Shown here piece by piece: positions 1 to 11,799 of a DNA stretch of 64,000 bases; position 1 is the first letter of the stretch, and each line of letters begins with the position of its first letter. The stretch covers positions 3,877,501 through 3,941,500 of the forward strand of contig OZ004583.1 of NCBI GenBank assembly GCA_963924555.1. The letters are read 5' to 3'. The notes beneath the pieces were generated by a model, which was not told where the DNA came from, did no database searches, and saw nothing but the letters and a program-made list of their open reading frames with translations. This DNA comes from Crambe crambe (Eukaryota; Porifera; Demospongiae; Poecilosclerida; Crambeidae). The position numbers and the translations under genes were made by a program.

Positions 1-1068
1 CCCTCACTGCCCCTTCCTCCTCTTCCATCATGGTACACATGTCATCGGACATTTCATCATCCACAGATACCCCTTGGGTAGAGATGATTGAGGCTAGTTT
101 TGATTTCAGCCTCTCCATTTTCAGCCTTCTTTGACGTTGCAAATATTGCAGCCTGCTTACTTTCTCAGGAGTGGTAAGGTATCTAATACCATGACTATTA
201 TTCATTAATGTTATATGCATAACTATTACTCTAACCTGTAGTTAATTGTAGCTGCTGGAACAGAAAGTTTCCGGTGCTTTTTTCGGCTAGCTGAAGAACG
301 TAGGGATGACCTATAGTTATGTTATGATATAATGTGTAGCTATAAAGCTGTGCATTTATTATGCTATCTGTAATTTTCACACTTTTGACATCTATTTTCA
401 ATAAGATATCACAGTTGATATGCCAAATGGTAGTGGGACATCCTGACTCAGTGTCATGATAAGCAGTAACAGTTCTACCTGCATAACCATAATTATTAGC
501 TTTGTATAATTAATAATGCAAGGAACACACCAGACCAATCCATAAAAAGTCCTTGATGAGGAATAAGCTCCTTAAATTTTTCATCTGGATTACCTGGACA
601 AATTTTTGCTCTATCCAAGATTACTAAAATTTCATACACACTGAGGAGACACTATTCAAAAGATTCGGTACTCCGATTAAAGGGGGACATTTCCCACACT
701 CAACCCTTAACCTCTGTAAATAGAGAGTCCATTTATAATCGGGAAAGATGGTGAGCATGAATGAGTGATCAGCCATTGATCTTGAAGGAATCACTTGTAG
801 TTTGTACAATGCTAAACAAATTCCTGACTCCTCTAGTGGGACATGAGATAATTTCCATCCTTAAACTTATTGATACACTCAATCTAGCATGGAGAGCGTC
901 AATAGTTGGTAAACAAGTAGAAGAAAATGCATCGAAGGGCAATTTGATATTAAAGTGAGAAGTATCAGGGTCCAAATGAAAATCGTGGACATCTGACGTC
1001 TCAGTGGATATCCTACGTCTCTTTGCTGAGTATCCTTTCTGGTAACACAAACGTAATCTTCTACTCAT
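1..1068 (-). pseudogene. Decayed multi-exon gene of a repeat-borne family
   Basis: Reading the minus strand from 1068 downward, successive coding blocks appear in order: a 99-codon block (769-1065) starting MSRRLRLC; a block at about 532-640 containing ICPGNPDEKFKEL; a Cys pair block near 366-393 (RCQKCENYR); then basic segments at about 190-300 and a leucine/arginine-rich coiled-coil block at 1-190 (LQYLQRQRRLKMERL) followed by acidic residues. The order CPGNPDEKF, Cys-x2-Cys-x2-YR, basic region, TPEK and coiled coil resembles a gene family I recall as recurring in sponge genomes, probably spread by transposons. Short introns with GT/AG ends can explain some frame changes, but stops between blocks near 650-770 and 360 suggest decay. 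It continues past the left edge. No function is assigned. Confidence 0.45.
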
Positions 1069-1211
1069 AACTCCTATTTTATTTTTAAAGCACTTACATA
1101 TTAGCTATTATTACACATTCATGCACTTAGAAGTAGCACATTATAACTAATTTTTTGTCCTCTAATGTAGAGAATTAGTCTTTTAAAGTAGTCCAGTTCC
1201 ATTTATAATGC

Positions 1212-1477
1212 CAGGGTTTCATCTAGGAATTTCACCTTGGAGGGGAAGCTCATGGAACGTGTGCCCCCTCCCGTGCAGAGCATGAAGCCAAAAATGCTTA
1301 AATTCTACTTAGAAGTATTTTTAAATGCTTGGATCCTAAAAATATACTACTTAGAAGTATTTTTTTGTCTTAAAACTCTTTCTTTTGGCAATATCTTGGG
1401 GGGGGGGGAAGTTTAGGGGGAAGTTGAGCTGTTTGGAGGGGAAGCTTCCCCTGCGCCCCTCCTTAGATGAAACCCTG
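1212..1477. mobile_element. MITE, 266 bp, 5-bp target duplication
   Basis: The ends are inverted repeats beginning CAGGGTTTCATCTA and are flanked by a perfect AATGC duplication (1207-1211 and 1478-1482). The interior is G-rich, with a run of G at about 1398-1408 and no coding potential; the 81-codon ORF across it is chance. Related left ends occur at 15162 and 46746. Confidence 0.75.
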
Positions 1478-1482
1478 AATGC

Positions 1483-2212
1483 CTATATTTACCATATCCT
1501 ACAGATATTTTTGTTTCAAACTCTGTTGTTATTCACTTCTTGTTACATAAAGTTCACATTAAAATTTCACACATATGCAGCACACCTTTGCTTTATTTTA
1601 TCTAAGATTCTGAATGGTCTTATTCACTAAAATAACCCTTCTGCTATTATTTAAAACATTTACTTCATTCCTAAGCTGTCCGGCTTCGCTAAGGTAAAAA
1701 TGCTCGCGCATCGCGAAACTAGCATTGCACCATAGCATGCAACCATAGTATCCCTTTGCCTACCAAAAGCGTGCAATTTTGCACATTAGTCGTTTAAATG
1801 GGAAAACTCGCTTAAATAGATGTAAAATTGGAATTGGCGGCATTTGGCGGCCTTATCTATCTCAAAAAATCTCTGAGAACAATAGAGCGGTCAAATCGGA
1901 ACTTTGAAGTGATGAGTCATAAGTGGTTTCGCTTTGATCAAGCTTTGATCTTTGCTTTCAACACTCTTTTTTTTTTTTTTTTTTAAAGAAGAAGACACAG
2001 GAGGGCATGGTGAGTGTCTTGGGTGACGAGCGGATCCAGCTCGGGCTCTGTCTACTGAGAACGGAGACTTGAAGAGGCTGCAAGGGACTGGAGCACTATA
2101 GTGGGCGTGGCCTATCGGTTGCCAAGCATAAATGCGACTGTTAGCGTGACGATCCCTGCCCATTCGATTTTGATTTCAAAATCTACACTGCATGCTATTG
2201 CAGGCTAAGGGG
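1483..2212. other. Intergenic, nothing recognised
   Basis: No supported gene. It contains a poly-T tract at about 1967-1984 and GC-richer sequence at 1990-2160. The 90-codon minus ORF that spans the poly-T is low complexity and is not supported. Confidence 0.5.
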
Positions 2213-3215
2213 TATAAGAGGTTTATGGGATTGGAAACGGATCACGTGCTCTCGTTAGCAACTAACAACCGAGGCGCGTTGACAGCTGAATGACATAGCA
2301 CTTTTGTCAAAGTTGCTGTTCTGATAAGATCCATGAGGTAAGACTTATGCCAATGATACTATGATACACTAGGGCATAGATTTACTGTATGAAATAAATT
2401 TTAGCTCAGATTTTCAAGTTTAATCCTACAAATACTACTGTAGTGGTTAATGGGACTATAATCCCTCTCACGCTTGATAGAATCAATTGCTGTTGCCCAT
2501 TTTCTGATCAAAAGGCATGTAAACTTTAGCTACATGGAATAGTAATGTTAGTTTTTGTATTAGCTGACATATATTGTCTCTAGCATTTGCAAGTGGTGTT
2601 AAAACTGTAATCCCTCTCCCAAGAAATAGATTAACAATATTGCAACTGTATTAGTTATTTCAGGGAAAGGATAGAACAGTAAATGGAATTGGTGCATTCG
2701 TTTTCTATACAATAGTCATCCTATGGAGATGGCAAGCTTACTATATTTCCCCCCTAATATCCATAGGGTCCACAGGACAGCTGACTGAGCCGAATTCTTG
2801 AGGTGGATGGTGTCAAAATCCAACAGCCAAAAGCTGGAAGTATTGCAATAATGCTGATGAGGGAGAACTGAGCAGAAACTGGCGGATAACTTTGGGGCAA
2901 AATTATCTAGCTATAATAATGATCTAATTTTAATACCAAAAGTCATTCTGGCCTTTCTTTCAAATCAATCACATAAAATTAATGTATAATGAGCAATGAT
3001 AGGTACTCATAGTTATAATTACAAGGAAAAAAGTTATGAATAATTAATAACTTCCTTCCTCAGACTCTCCAACTTCAACTCTCTGACTCTTCACTTCTTC
3101 AATACCTTCCCCTTAGCTTACTTGTACTATTCTGTGAGCTGTAGGGGCAGAACATCACTTTAACTGCCTTGAAAGGAGTGAATATTGATCTCCTTTCACG
3201 GCCATTAATATAATC
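2213..3215. mobile_element. Copy A of ~1.1 kb inverted-repeat element
   Basis: First of four near-identical copies. It starts TATAAGAGGTTTATGGGATT and runs through CACGTGCTCTCGTTAGC and CGAGGCGCGTTGACAGCTG. It lacks the right terminal repeat seen in copies B and C, so it is truncated at its right end near 3215. There is no credible ORF. Confidence 0.75.
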
Positions 3216-4693
3216 ATAGATATAAGAGGTTTACGGGATTGGAAACGGATCACGTGCTCTCGTTAGCAACTAACAACCGAGGCGCGTTGACAGCTGAATA
3301 GTCTGGCATAGCACAGCCCACCGACTTGAGTAGGTGGTCTGGTGACATACAATACAATGAGTTGTGCCGGTGGATTCTACTGCGCATGCGCGTTACTAAC
3401 AGGAAGTGTCGTAGGAAACGGTATCATAATTAGCCAGTGACATCACAGTTGTCATAGTTATTCTTAATTTAATTGGCAGATGCAATTTTAGCCGTGAACG
3501 TTCGAACTTACAGGAAAAGGCGCCAAGTGTTTGCGTAATTTTACGTCATTAAACGTCATTTAATGATATTCATTGATTTAGCTAGTTTCCTGCTAAACGG
3601 CACAACTCGTTGTATTGTATGTCACCAGACCACCTACTCAAGTCGGTGGGCGGTGCTATGCCAGACTAACAGCTGAATGACATAGCACTTTTGTCAAAGT
3701 TGCTGTTCTGACAAGATCCGTGAGGTAAGACTTATGCCAATGATACTATAATACACTAGGGCATAGATTTACTGTATGAAATAAATTTTAGCTCAGATTT
3801 TCAAGTTTATTCCTACGAATACTACTGTGGTGGTTAATGGGACTGTAATCCCTCTCACGCTTGATGGAATCAATTGCTGTTGCCCATTTTCTGATCAAAA
3901 GGCATGTAAACTTTAGCTACATGGAATAGTAATGTTGGTTTTTGTATTAGCTGATGTATATTGTCTCTAGGATTTGCAAGTGGTGTTAAAACTGTAATCC
4001 CTCTCCCAAGAAATAGATTAACAATATTGAAACTGTATTAGTTATTTCAGGGAAAGGATAGAACAGTAAATGGAATTGGTGCATTCGTTTTCTATACAAT
4101 AGTCATCCTATGGAGATGGCAAGCTTACTATATTTCCCCCCTAATATCCATAGGGTCCACAGGACAGCTGACTGAGCCGAATTCTTGAGGTGGATGGTGT
4201 CAAAACCCAACAGCCAAAAGCTGGAAGTATTGCAATAATGTTGATATGGGAGAACTGAGCAGAAACTGGCGGATAACTTTGGGGCAAAATTATCTAGCCA
4301 TAATAATAATGAATTTATGTCTAATTTTAATACCAAAAGTCATTCTGGCCTTTCTTTCAAATCAATCACATAAAATTAATGTATAATGAGCAATGATAGG
4401 TACTCATAGTTATAATTACAAGGAAAAAAGTTATGAATAATTAATAACTTCCTTCCTCAGACTCTCCAACTTCAACTCTCTGACTCTTCACTTCTTCAAT
4501 ACCTTCCCCTTAGCTTACTTGTACTATTCTGTGAGCTGTAGGGGCAGAATATCACTTTAACTGCCTTGAAAGGAGTGAATATTGATCTCTTTTCACAACG
4601 ATTAATATAATTAATGCTGCATGCGCGTGCGCATCTGTCAACGCGCCACGGTTGTACAGTTCATTGGGCGTTTCCAATCCCGTAAAACCTCTT
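3216..4693. mobile_element. Copy B of ~1.1 kb inverted-repeat element, interrupted
   Basis: Begins ATAGATATAAGAGGTTTACG and ends with the inverted counterpart (CCCGTAAAACCTCTTATA), so the terminal inverted repeats are about 80 bp including the CGCGTTGACAG block. It is interrupted at 3299-3668 by an unrelated MITE. Interior sequence matches copies A, C and D almost base for base. Confidence 0.8.
3299..3668. mobile_element. Mutator-type MITE nested in copy B
   Basis: 370 bp with about 70-bp inverted ends (TAGTCTGGCATAGC at left, GCTATGCCAGACTA at right). It is flanked by a 9-bp direct duplication ACAGCTGAA at 3290-3298 and 3669-3677. The uninterrupted target is visible in copies A and C (CAGCTGAATGACATAGC), which proves insertion. 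A 9-bp duplication is characteristic of Mutator-like transposases. Confidence 0.85.
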
Positions 4694-4843
4694 ATACACT
4701 GATTTGCAGGTCGGTTGTCACAAAAAAGGTCGTCAATTTGCACGCATGCGTGTTGAATTCCATTGGTTTTGAATTGAGATGAACACGCATGCGTGAAATT
4801 TGACGACCCTTTTTTGTGACAACCGACCTGCAAATCGGTGTAT
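4694..4843. mobile_element. Palindromic MITE between copies B and C
   Basis: A 150-bp near-perfect hairpin with arms of about 46 bp (CACTGATTTGCAGGTCGGTT and its complement) and TA at both junctions, as expected of a Tc1/mariner-type miniature element. The overlapping 115- and 63-codon minus ORFs only reflect the open palindrome. Confidence 0.8.
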
Positions 4844-4844
4844 C

Positions 4845-5944
4845 CATAGATATAAGAGGTTTCCGGGATTGGAAACGGATCACGTGCTCTCGTTAGCAAC
4901 TAACAACCGAGGCGCGTTGACAGCTGAATGACATAGCACTTTTGTCAAAGTTGCTGTTCTGATAAGATCCGTGAGGTAAGACTTATGCCAATGATACTAT
5001 AATACACTAGGGCATAGATTTACTGTATGAAATAAATTTCAGCTCAGATTTTCAAGCTTATTCCTACAAATACTACTGTAGTGGTTAATGGGACTGTAAT
5101 CCCTCTCACGCTTGATGGAATCAATTGCTGTTGCCCATTTTCTGATCAAAAGGCATGTAAACTTTAGCTACATGGAATAGTAATGTTGGTTTTTGTATTA
5201 GCTGACATATATTATCTCTAGCATTTGCAAGTGGTGTTAAAACTGTAATCCCTCTCCCAAGAAATAGATTAACAATATTGAAACTGTATTAGTTATTTCA
5301 GGGAAAGGATAGAACAGTAAATGGAATTGGTGCATTCGTTTTCTATACAATAGTCATCCTATGGAGATGGCAAGCTTACTATATTTCCCCCCTAATATCC
5401 ATAGGGTCCACAGGACAGCTGACTGAGCCAAATTCTTGAGGTGGATGGTGTCAAAACCCAACAGCCAAAAGCTGGAAGTATTGCAATAATGTTGATGAGG
5501 GAGAACTGAGCAGAAACTGGCGGATAACTTTGGGGCAAAATTATCTAGCTATAATAATAATGAATTTATGTCTAATTTTAATACCAAAAGTCATTCTGGC
5601 CTTTCTTTCAAATCAATCACATAAAATTAATGCATAATGAGCAATGATAGGTACTCATAGTTATAATTACAAGGAAAAAAGTTATGAATAATTAATAACT
5701 TCCTTCCTCAGACTCTCCAACTTCAACTCTCTGACTCTTCAATACCTTCCCCTTAGCTTACTTGTACTATTCTGTGAGCTGTAGGGGCAGAATATCACTT
5801 TAACTGCCTTGAAAGGAGTGAATATTGATCTCTTTTCACAACGATTAATATAATTAATGCTGCATGCGCGTGCGCATCTGTCAACGCGCCACGGTTGTGC
5901 AGTTCATTGGGCGTTTCCAATCCCGTAAAACCTCTTATATCTAT
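4845..5944. mobile_element. Copy C of ~1.1 kb inverted-repeat element
   Basis: A complete copy from ATAGATATAAGAGG at the left to CCTCTTATATCTAT at the right. Ends are inverted repeats; the interior is non-coding and nearly identical to copies A, B and D. It is the best reference copy because nothing is inserted in it. Confidence 0.8.
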
Positions 5945-5956
5945 GGTGTATCTATG

Positions 5957-6053
5957 ATATAATTAATGCTGCATGCGCGTGCGCATCTGTCAACGCGCCT
6001 CGGTTGTGCAGTTCATTGGGCGTTTCCAATCCCGTAAAACCTCTTATATCTAT
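5957..6053. mobile_element. Solo right end of the same element
   Basis: Repeats the final ~95 bp of copy C (TGCTGCATGCGCGTGCGCAT through CCTCTTATATCTAT) directly after it, as a partial tandem copy. Confidence 0.75.
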
Positions 6054-6056
6054 GAT

Positions 6057-7018
6057 GCAACTAACAACCGAGGCGGCGCGTTGACAGCTGAATGACATAG
6101 CTAAGCACTTTTGTCAAAGTTGCTGTTCTGACAAGATCCGTGAGGTAAGACTTATACCAATGATACTATAATACACTAGGGCATAGATTTACTGTATAAA
6201 ATAAATTTTAGCTCAGATTTTCAAGTTTATTCCTACAAATACTACTGTAGTGGTTAATGGGACTGTAATCCCTCTCACGCTTGATGGAATCAATTGCTGT
6301 TGCCCATTTTCTGATCAAAAGGCATGTAAACTTTAGCTACATGGAATAGTAATGTTAGTTTTTGTATTAACTGACATATATTGTCTCTAGCATTTGCAAG
6401 TGGTGTTAAAACTGTAATCCCTCTCCCAAGAAATAGATTAACAATATTGAAACTGTATTAGTTATTTCAGGGAAAGGATAGAACAGTAAATGGAATTGGT
6501 GCATTCGTTTTCTATACAATAGTCATCCTATGGAGATGGCAAGCTTACTATATTTCCCCCCTAATATCCATAGGGTCCACAGGACAGCTGACTGAGCCGA
6601 ATTCTTGAGGTGGATGGTGTCAAAATCCAACAGTCAAAAGGTGGCACTATTGCAATAATGCTGATGAGGGAGAACTGAGCGGAAACTGGCGGATAACTTT
6701 GGGGCAAAATTATCTAGCTATAATAATAATGAATTTAGGTCTAATTTTAATACCAAAAGTCATTCTGGCCTTTCTTTCAAATCAATCACATAAAATTAAT
6801 GTATAATGAGCAATGATAGGTACTCGTAGTTATAATTATAAGGAAAAAAGTTATGAATAATTAATAACTTCCTTCCTCAGACTCTTCCAACTTCAACTCT
6901 CTGACTCTTCACTTCTTCAATACCTTCCCCTTAGCTTACTTGAAAGGAGTGAATATTGATCATTTCACGGCCATTAATATAATTAATGCTGCATGCGCGT
7001 GCCATCTGTCAACGCGCC
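6057..7018. mobile_element. Copy D of ~1.1 kb element, truncated at both ends
   Basis: Starts inside the left terminal repeat (CAACTAACAACCGAGG) and stops inside the right one (CATCTGTCAACGCGCC). A short stretch before the right end, present in copies A-C, is missing near 6940. No ORF is supported. Confidence 0.75.
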
Positions 7019-7209
7019 CCAAAGGCTCCCTAAGGCCACCAGAGAGTAACAAGTATAAATATCACTTTCGAATGGATGTTTGCACCGTTGCCACTCTAGC
7101 GTATTGGTTAGTGCCGTGCGTTCAGATTTTCAATCTTTGAATATTTTCTAAGTGCCAGTACTGCCGTACCTATAGCTCTGAAAATAGTATCCGGCTGCCG
7201 GACGTATAG

Positions 7210-7370
7210 CCACAGCGATTGACAAACCCTACGTCACTGTATTTGTCACTTTGCTCTGCTAACTGTCATAAAATTGACATAAACCCTACATTGCTGCAAG
7301 GTGTAGCCAAAAAATATGGCAGCAGCGATGTAGGGTTTGTCAATTCTGCAGAGCAAATCTAGTACATAGC
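7210..7370. repeat. Imperfect foldback repeat
   Basis: TTTGCTCTGC near 7250 pairs with GCAGAGCAAA near 7352, and TTGACAAACCCTAC near 7220 with GTAGGGTTTGTCAA near 7330. It looks like a small decayed MITE. Boundaries and target duplication are not clear. Confidence 0.45.
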
Positions 7371-8422
7371 CAGCACCTTATTTCCGTACTTTTTTATTTA
7401 GAAGAAATGTTTTTACCCTCACTCATATGAATAAGATGTATTACCCGTTTCTTTCTTCTTGGTATGTGGTCGAAAAATCCTGGTGAGCCCTAATCATGAA
7501 TAAAAGTAACTCTGAACGAACATGGATGGAGCTTATGCTACATACTTAATGGGGATAATTGACCATGGTTGTTAAATTGAAACAATCAGACACATGCCAT
7601 TCCATCAATACTACTAAGCCATATGCTGGAAGCTCCTATAATAGAAGCCCTGAATCTGTTATCTATCTCTGGCTACAGCTACTGGCAAATTTTCTGTTTA
7701 AGCTATAAGATGCAACCATACATCATGATTAGCTACTGACCTAACGGTGCATACCTCATGATGGCATGTGTGGATTGACTCCCAACTAGTTAAGTGATGT
7801 CATCATTCTGACAACAGTGCATGCTGTAGACATATCAATATAGCCACTCCCATGGAAGTGTTCATTGATGCAGCATTCAATCCTATTGTGGTTGTATATT
7901 TAGTGTTATGGGTACAGAATGTCAAATAATCATACTTAACTCTGCAGCAATGGGACAATTACAGAATACATGGTGTTATAGCTGCACTCCAGGTAATATT
8001 GGAAGGAGTGTGGACTCTGTTCTATAAATGTACTCCATCTATAGTAGTAACTATGCACAAAGTAACTTATTAATTTACATGTCAAGCCTACTCAGAGAGT
8101 GCTACCCACTCTCTGATACCACATGGGTGTGTTACATTACTTGTTAACTACATTTATTGCATCAAATAGAAAGTTAGATCTTATTTTACAAGTATAATAT
8201 TATGACACTGATTGTTGTTGTGATATGAAGTCTTTACTGTCTGGAGTAGCAGATAGACTAATCTACTGCTTGCATTATGGAATGTCTGGAATCTTTGTAT
8301 GGAAGCTTTGAAGTCAGCCACACCTTACTTAACTGTGGCTATAACTAAGAGCCAAGTGAAACGAAAGCTAATACTAAACTGTCATACTGTTTGCTATAAC
8401 CAACTAATACATCTCTAGCTAA
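7371..8422. other. Intergenic region upstream of the Calx-beta gene
   Basis: Nothing coding is supported. A short CTCTCTGATA motif near 8100 (AGAGAGTGCTACCCACTCTCTG) matches the ends of the repeat family seen at 28862, 37840 and 48080. Confidence 0.4.
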
Positions 8423-11400
8423 ATGTATCATTCTACTTGCCTGCTACCACTATTGCTGTTATTCTCTGCCCATGGACTGAATGTTGGTGAGTATGAATAT
8501 AAGAGAGAGTATCAACTTAGTGACTCACATCATAATTATGCAAATAGTAGCACGTGTTCGTTTTGCTCAGAGACATTATACAGTCAGGGAACAGGATCAA
8601 TTCTGTGTGCAGATCATAAATGATCTCCCAATCGATCGGCTCATTTCTGTCAGCTATTCTTTTAGTGAGTTGTATTAGAGATCATTCTTACTTCAAGGGT
8701 GTGACATGACTACATTTCTTGCATAGGCACAGTACTACTGGGAAGGGGCGGAAGTCCAGGTGATTCAAGACGGGATCTACAATTTTTTGATCCAAATTCA
8801 CATACAGCTGATATATGTTTTAATTACATGGATAACAATAATCCCTGTGAAGAAGACATTGTTGGAACAGTCAGTTTACTTAACAGCAGTTTAGTGGTCA
8901 TAGGACAACCATCTTCAGCTGTAGTCACAGTTAAAGATAATGACAGTGAGTACTTAGATACTGCTCAAATCTACATGCATATCATCCTGATATACTGCAG
9001 TGGTACGCATCACTTTTGAAAAGGATAACTATATTTTATCTGAATCACATGAGATTCAGGACAATTTTCCTGCTATCAATACTACACTTCCTACAGCTGC
9101 TGTGCAACTGAAAATCATTAAAGGTGATTCTGATACTAATCACATTACTGTCTATCTCTAATGCACTTCACACATAGCTATGTTCTTATACATTGTACTG
9201 ACTAGACTATCCTAGGTTAGCAACAAGAAAGGATGTCGTCATGGATCATAACTTAGTTGACATTGTGACCAAAACTGTGGTATTACCCCTCATTAAATGG
9301 AGTGACACCTTAGTCCTTAGTCAGCTAGTTAGCTAAGGACAAATGGATCAAGTGATAGAGTTAAGGTTATCTTTTTATTAATAACTAGTACCTGGTGCTA
9401 CCCAGTCCCTGGTGGAGCCCTCATTGTTATTCACAACAAGGACTATGCCACTGAATGAACAACGTCAACACCTCCTCTTTAGCATACAGGACGATAATAT
9501 TGCATTGGAAGAGCCAGAAGTGGTGACCTTGAAATTGGGAATCTCTCCACTGTCTTCATGCTCCAATGTCCAATTCAGCCCATACAAAATTACTAGAGTA
9601 CTCATCCTAGATGATGATGGTAAGGACTTAGCAGAAGACCATTATTTCAGGTGTGGCAAGGAAAAGTAAATTCACTCAGACTTGAGACTAAATTCTATGA
9701 GAATCAGACATAAACATTAGATAATGGCATGTGGTGAAAATATTAACACATGTTGATTAGTCATTCTAGTATAATCACTGTCTGGATCTGCCAAATTACC
9801 AAAATGCAGATGTATATACTATAGCTTTAGAGTAAAAGATATGCTATCCACCCAGACTCCTTCAATGTGAACAAATACCTGAGATTTAGCTATCAGGGTG
9901 CAGAGGTACACAGGAAGGAGTTCTCCAATGGGAGATACTGATGAACTCTTATCCAACCAAATTGAATTTCTATGTGCCAAATATTTTGGCAGCTACAGAA
10001 CAAAAACTCAACAATGGTTGGATATACCAATCTTGCAAGAACTTTCTCTAGACTTTGAGTATAGCCATAGGACTCAAAGCAAATACAGTATGTTGTCATA
10101 CAGGCCATCTTTTCTTTTGTTAGAGTTGAGTTTCTTAGAGGGTGGGTACATAGTGTACAATCATTAATTTTTACAAGGTGGGAGTCTAGCCTATGAAACA
10201 AAATGTCTATGACAGCTACAAAATAACAATTGGGATAGTATGCCAAACTTATGTTGATTGGTGTCATTTCAGTATACTTTGAACATAAGTGTTTCCATTA
10301 TTATTTCAAACAAAAATGATACCTCTGCATAATATTTGATGCTATTATATACACAGTAGTGACAGTAGGACTGAGTACAAGTGAAGGAAGAGTAAGAGAA
10401 GGAGAGAGACATAGAATATGCATTGGCATATCTGGACCCATCGCAAGGCAACTTGTACTGCTCCTTCATATCCAAAATGAAACTGCAGATGAAAGTATGT
10501 ATACATTAACAAGTTGAGTCATGACACCAAACTATTTTGATTTACTGAATACAGATGATCTAGAATTGACTTCAGATTCCATGGAGGTAACATTCTCCTC
10601 TTATTTTGAAACCTCAAGTGTAAATGCTACAGAGCAGTGTGTTGATATTGCCATTATCAATGATGGTGTCATAGAAAACGAGGAATCATTTAGAGTAGAG
10701 CTCTCACTCAAGACATTAATCCCAACAAGTCAGCGAAGCAAATTAAGAATAGCATCTTCAACATCTAGAATAATAATTGAAGATAGAAGTACGTATGAAA
10801 TTATGGTGCTAAGCAAGTACACTGTATTAATATAACATTATTATCCTAGGTACCTGTTCTATCATTGGTCTCAATCGTATGGCCTCTAATTCCTCTATTT
10901 ACATTCACGAAAGCAGATCACTTTGTTTCTCTTGTGGTGGGTGTAACTCTTCCTTATCCTGGAATATATTGTCATATAATGATCATATCTGGAGGAATAT
11001 AACTGATTTAACTTTACAGTCACAAGAAAACAAACCAGAAAGTTTATTTCTATTCTCAAATGGTACTTTACTGGTGACAAATTCTAGCTTATTCTTCTCC
11101 AAATCAGTTCCAGGGATCCTCAGCTTTAGTGAACTATCATCACAAAATCATAAACGTTCACAGTACACTGTGTACATTGGAGGTATGACATACCATGAAT
11201 TAAAGATCAATCACTCTATGCCCATACAGAACCTTTATAATTTGGCAGTTTACAGCCAGTTGGGTGTAAACTAGCATGAGATATGAGGTAAACAGGATAC
11301 TAATGTCATTTCCTCTGCCAAATAGTTCACCAACCCAACCATACCTGTAGTTGAAGATATTCCCATGCAATGATGTGAATGATGCTGGTTCACTGTATAC

Positions 11401-11799
11401 AAGTAATAGTGTTTATCTTTTTTTCCCCCCTATACACAACATACAGAGCCAGCGGAGATAATAAATTTGAATGTGTCTTCATTAGATGGATTATATACAT
11501 TCATATGCGTGTACAAAGGATCTCCTCCTGCTGAATTGAACTGGCTTATAGATTCAAGGTCAATTCCAAATGAAAACATCATCAAAAGAGTAGATAGGAT
11601 GGGGAAAAAATATTCCCAGTCAATTCTTGTGGTTAGCAATACTGATGCAAACTTTAACAAGTATGCTTGCAAAATATCCAATTCATTTGGATCAGATTTA
11701 TCACAAGCAAGTGCTCTCAGTCATGCAAATATATTACTTTCCACTTTGTATCCATTTATATATATCATTATAGTTCTTTCAATCTGTCATAATTATTAG
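8423..11799 (+). CDS. Secreted or membrane-anchored Calx-beta/Ig protein
   Basis: Nine exons: 8423-8486, 8548-8664, 8727-8945, 9001-9123, 9389-9619, 10357-10494, 10555-10788, 10850-11182 and 11447-11799 (603 aa). All eight introns are phase 1 with GT/AG ends; five are 55-62 bp. Residues 1-20 are a signal peptide (CLLPLLLLFSAHG). Three Calx-beta domains follow, two exons each (about 22-133, 134-251, 252-375), each ending in an acidic turn (VTVKDND, VLILDDD, IIIEDRS) with an EEPE or ENEESF-type strand before it. Residues 376-486 are an Ig-like or related Cys-containing beta domain; 487-585 is an Ig domain (WLIDS, NKYACKISNSFGSD). The last ~22 residues are hydrophobic, possibly a membrane anchor. 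Calx-beta domains bind calcium and occur in sponge aggregation factors and adhesion proteins, so a calcium-dependent surface role is inferred. The terminal exon could instead splice onward near 11745. Confidence 0.8.
9620..10356. other. Longest intron of the Calx-beta gene
   Basis: 737 bp, compared with ~60 bp for most introns of this gene. ORFs of 89 and 124 codons on opposite strands overlap each other and match nothing I know; I treat them as chance. Confidence 0.4.

Noticed and set aside
4552-4899. 115-codon minus ORF
   Set aside because: Spans the end of copy B and the whole 150-bp hairpin; open only because of the palindrome.
2213-7018. CRISPR-like or VNTR array
   Set aside because: Unit length is over 1 kb with terminal inverted repeats and nested transposons, so it is a transposon array.
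9893-10267. Overlapping 124- and 89-codon ORFs on opposite strands
   Set aside because: Lies in an intron of the Calx-beta gene; both strands are open over the same bases and neither resembles a protein.
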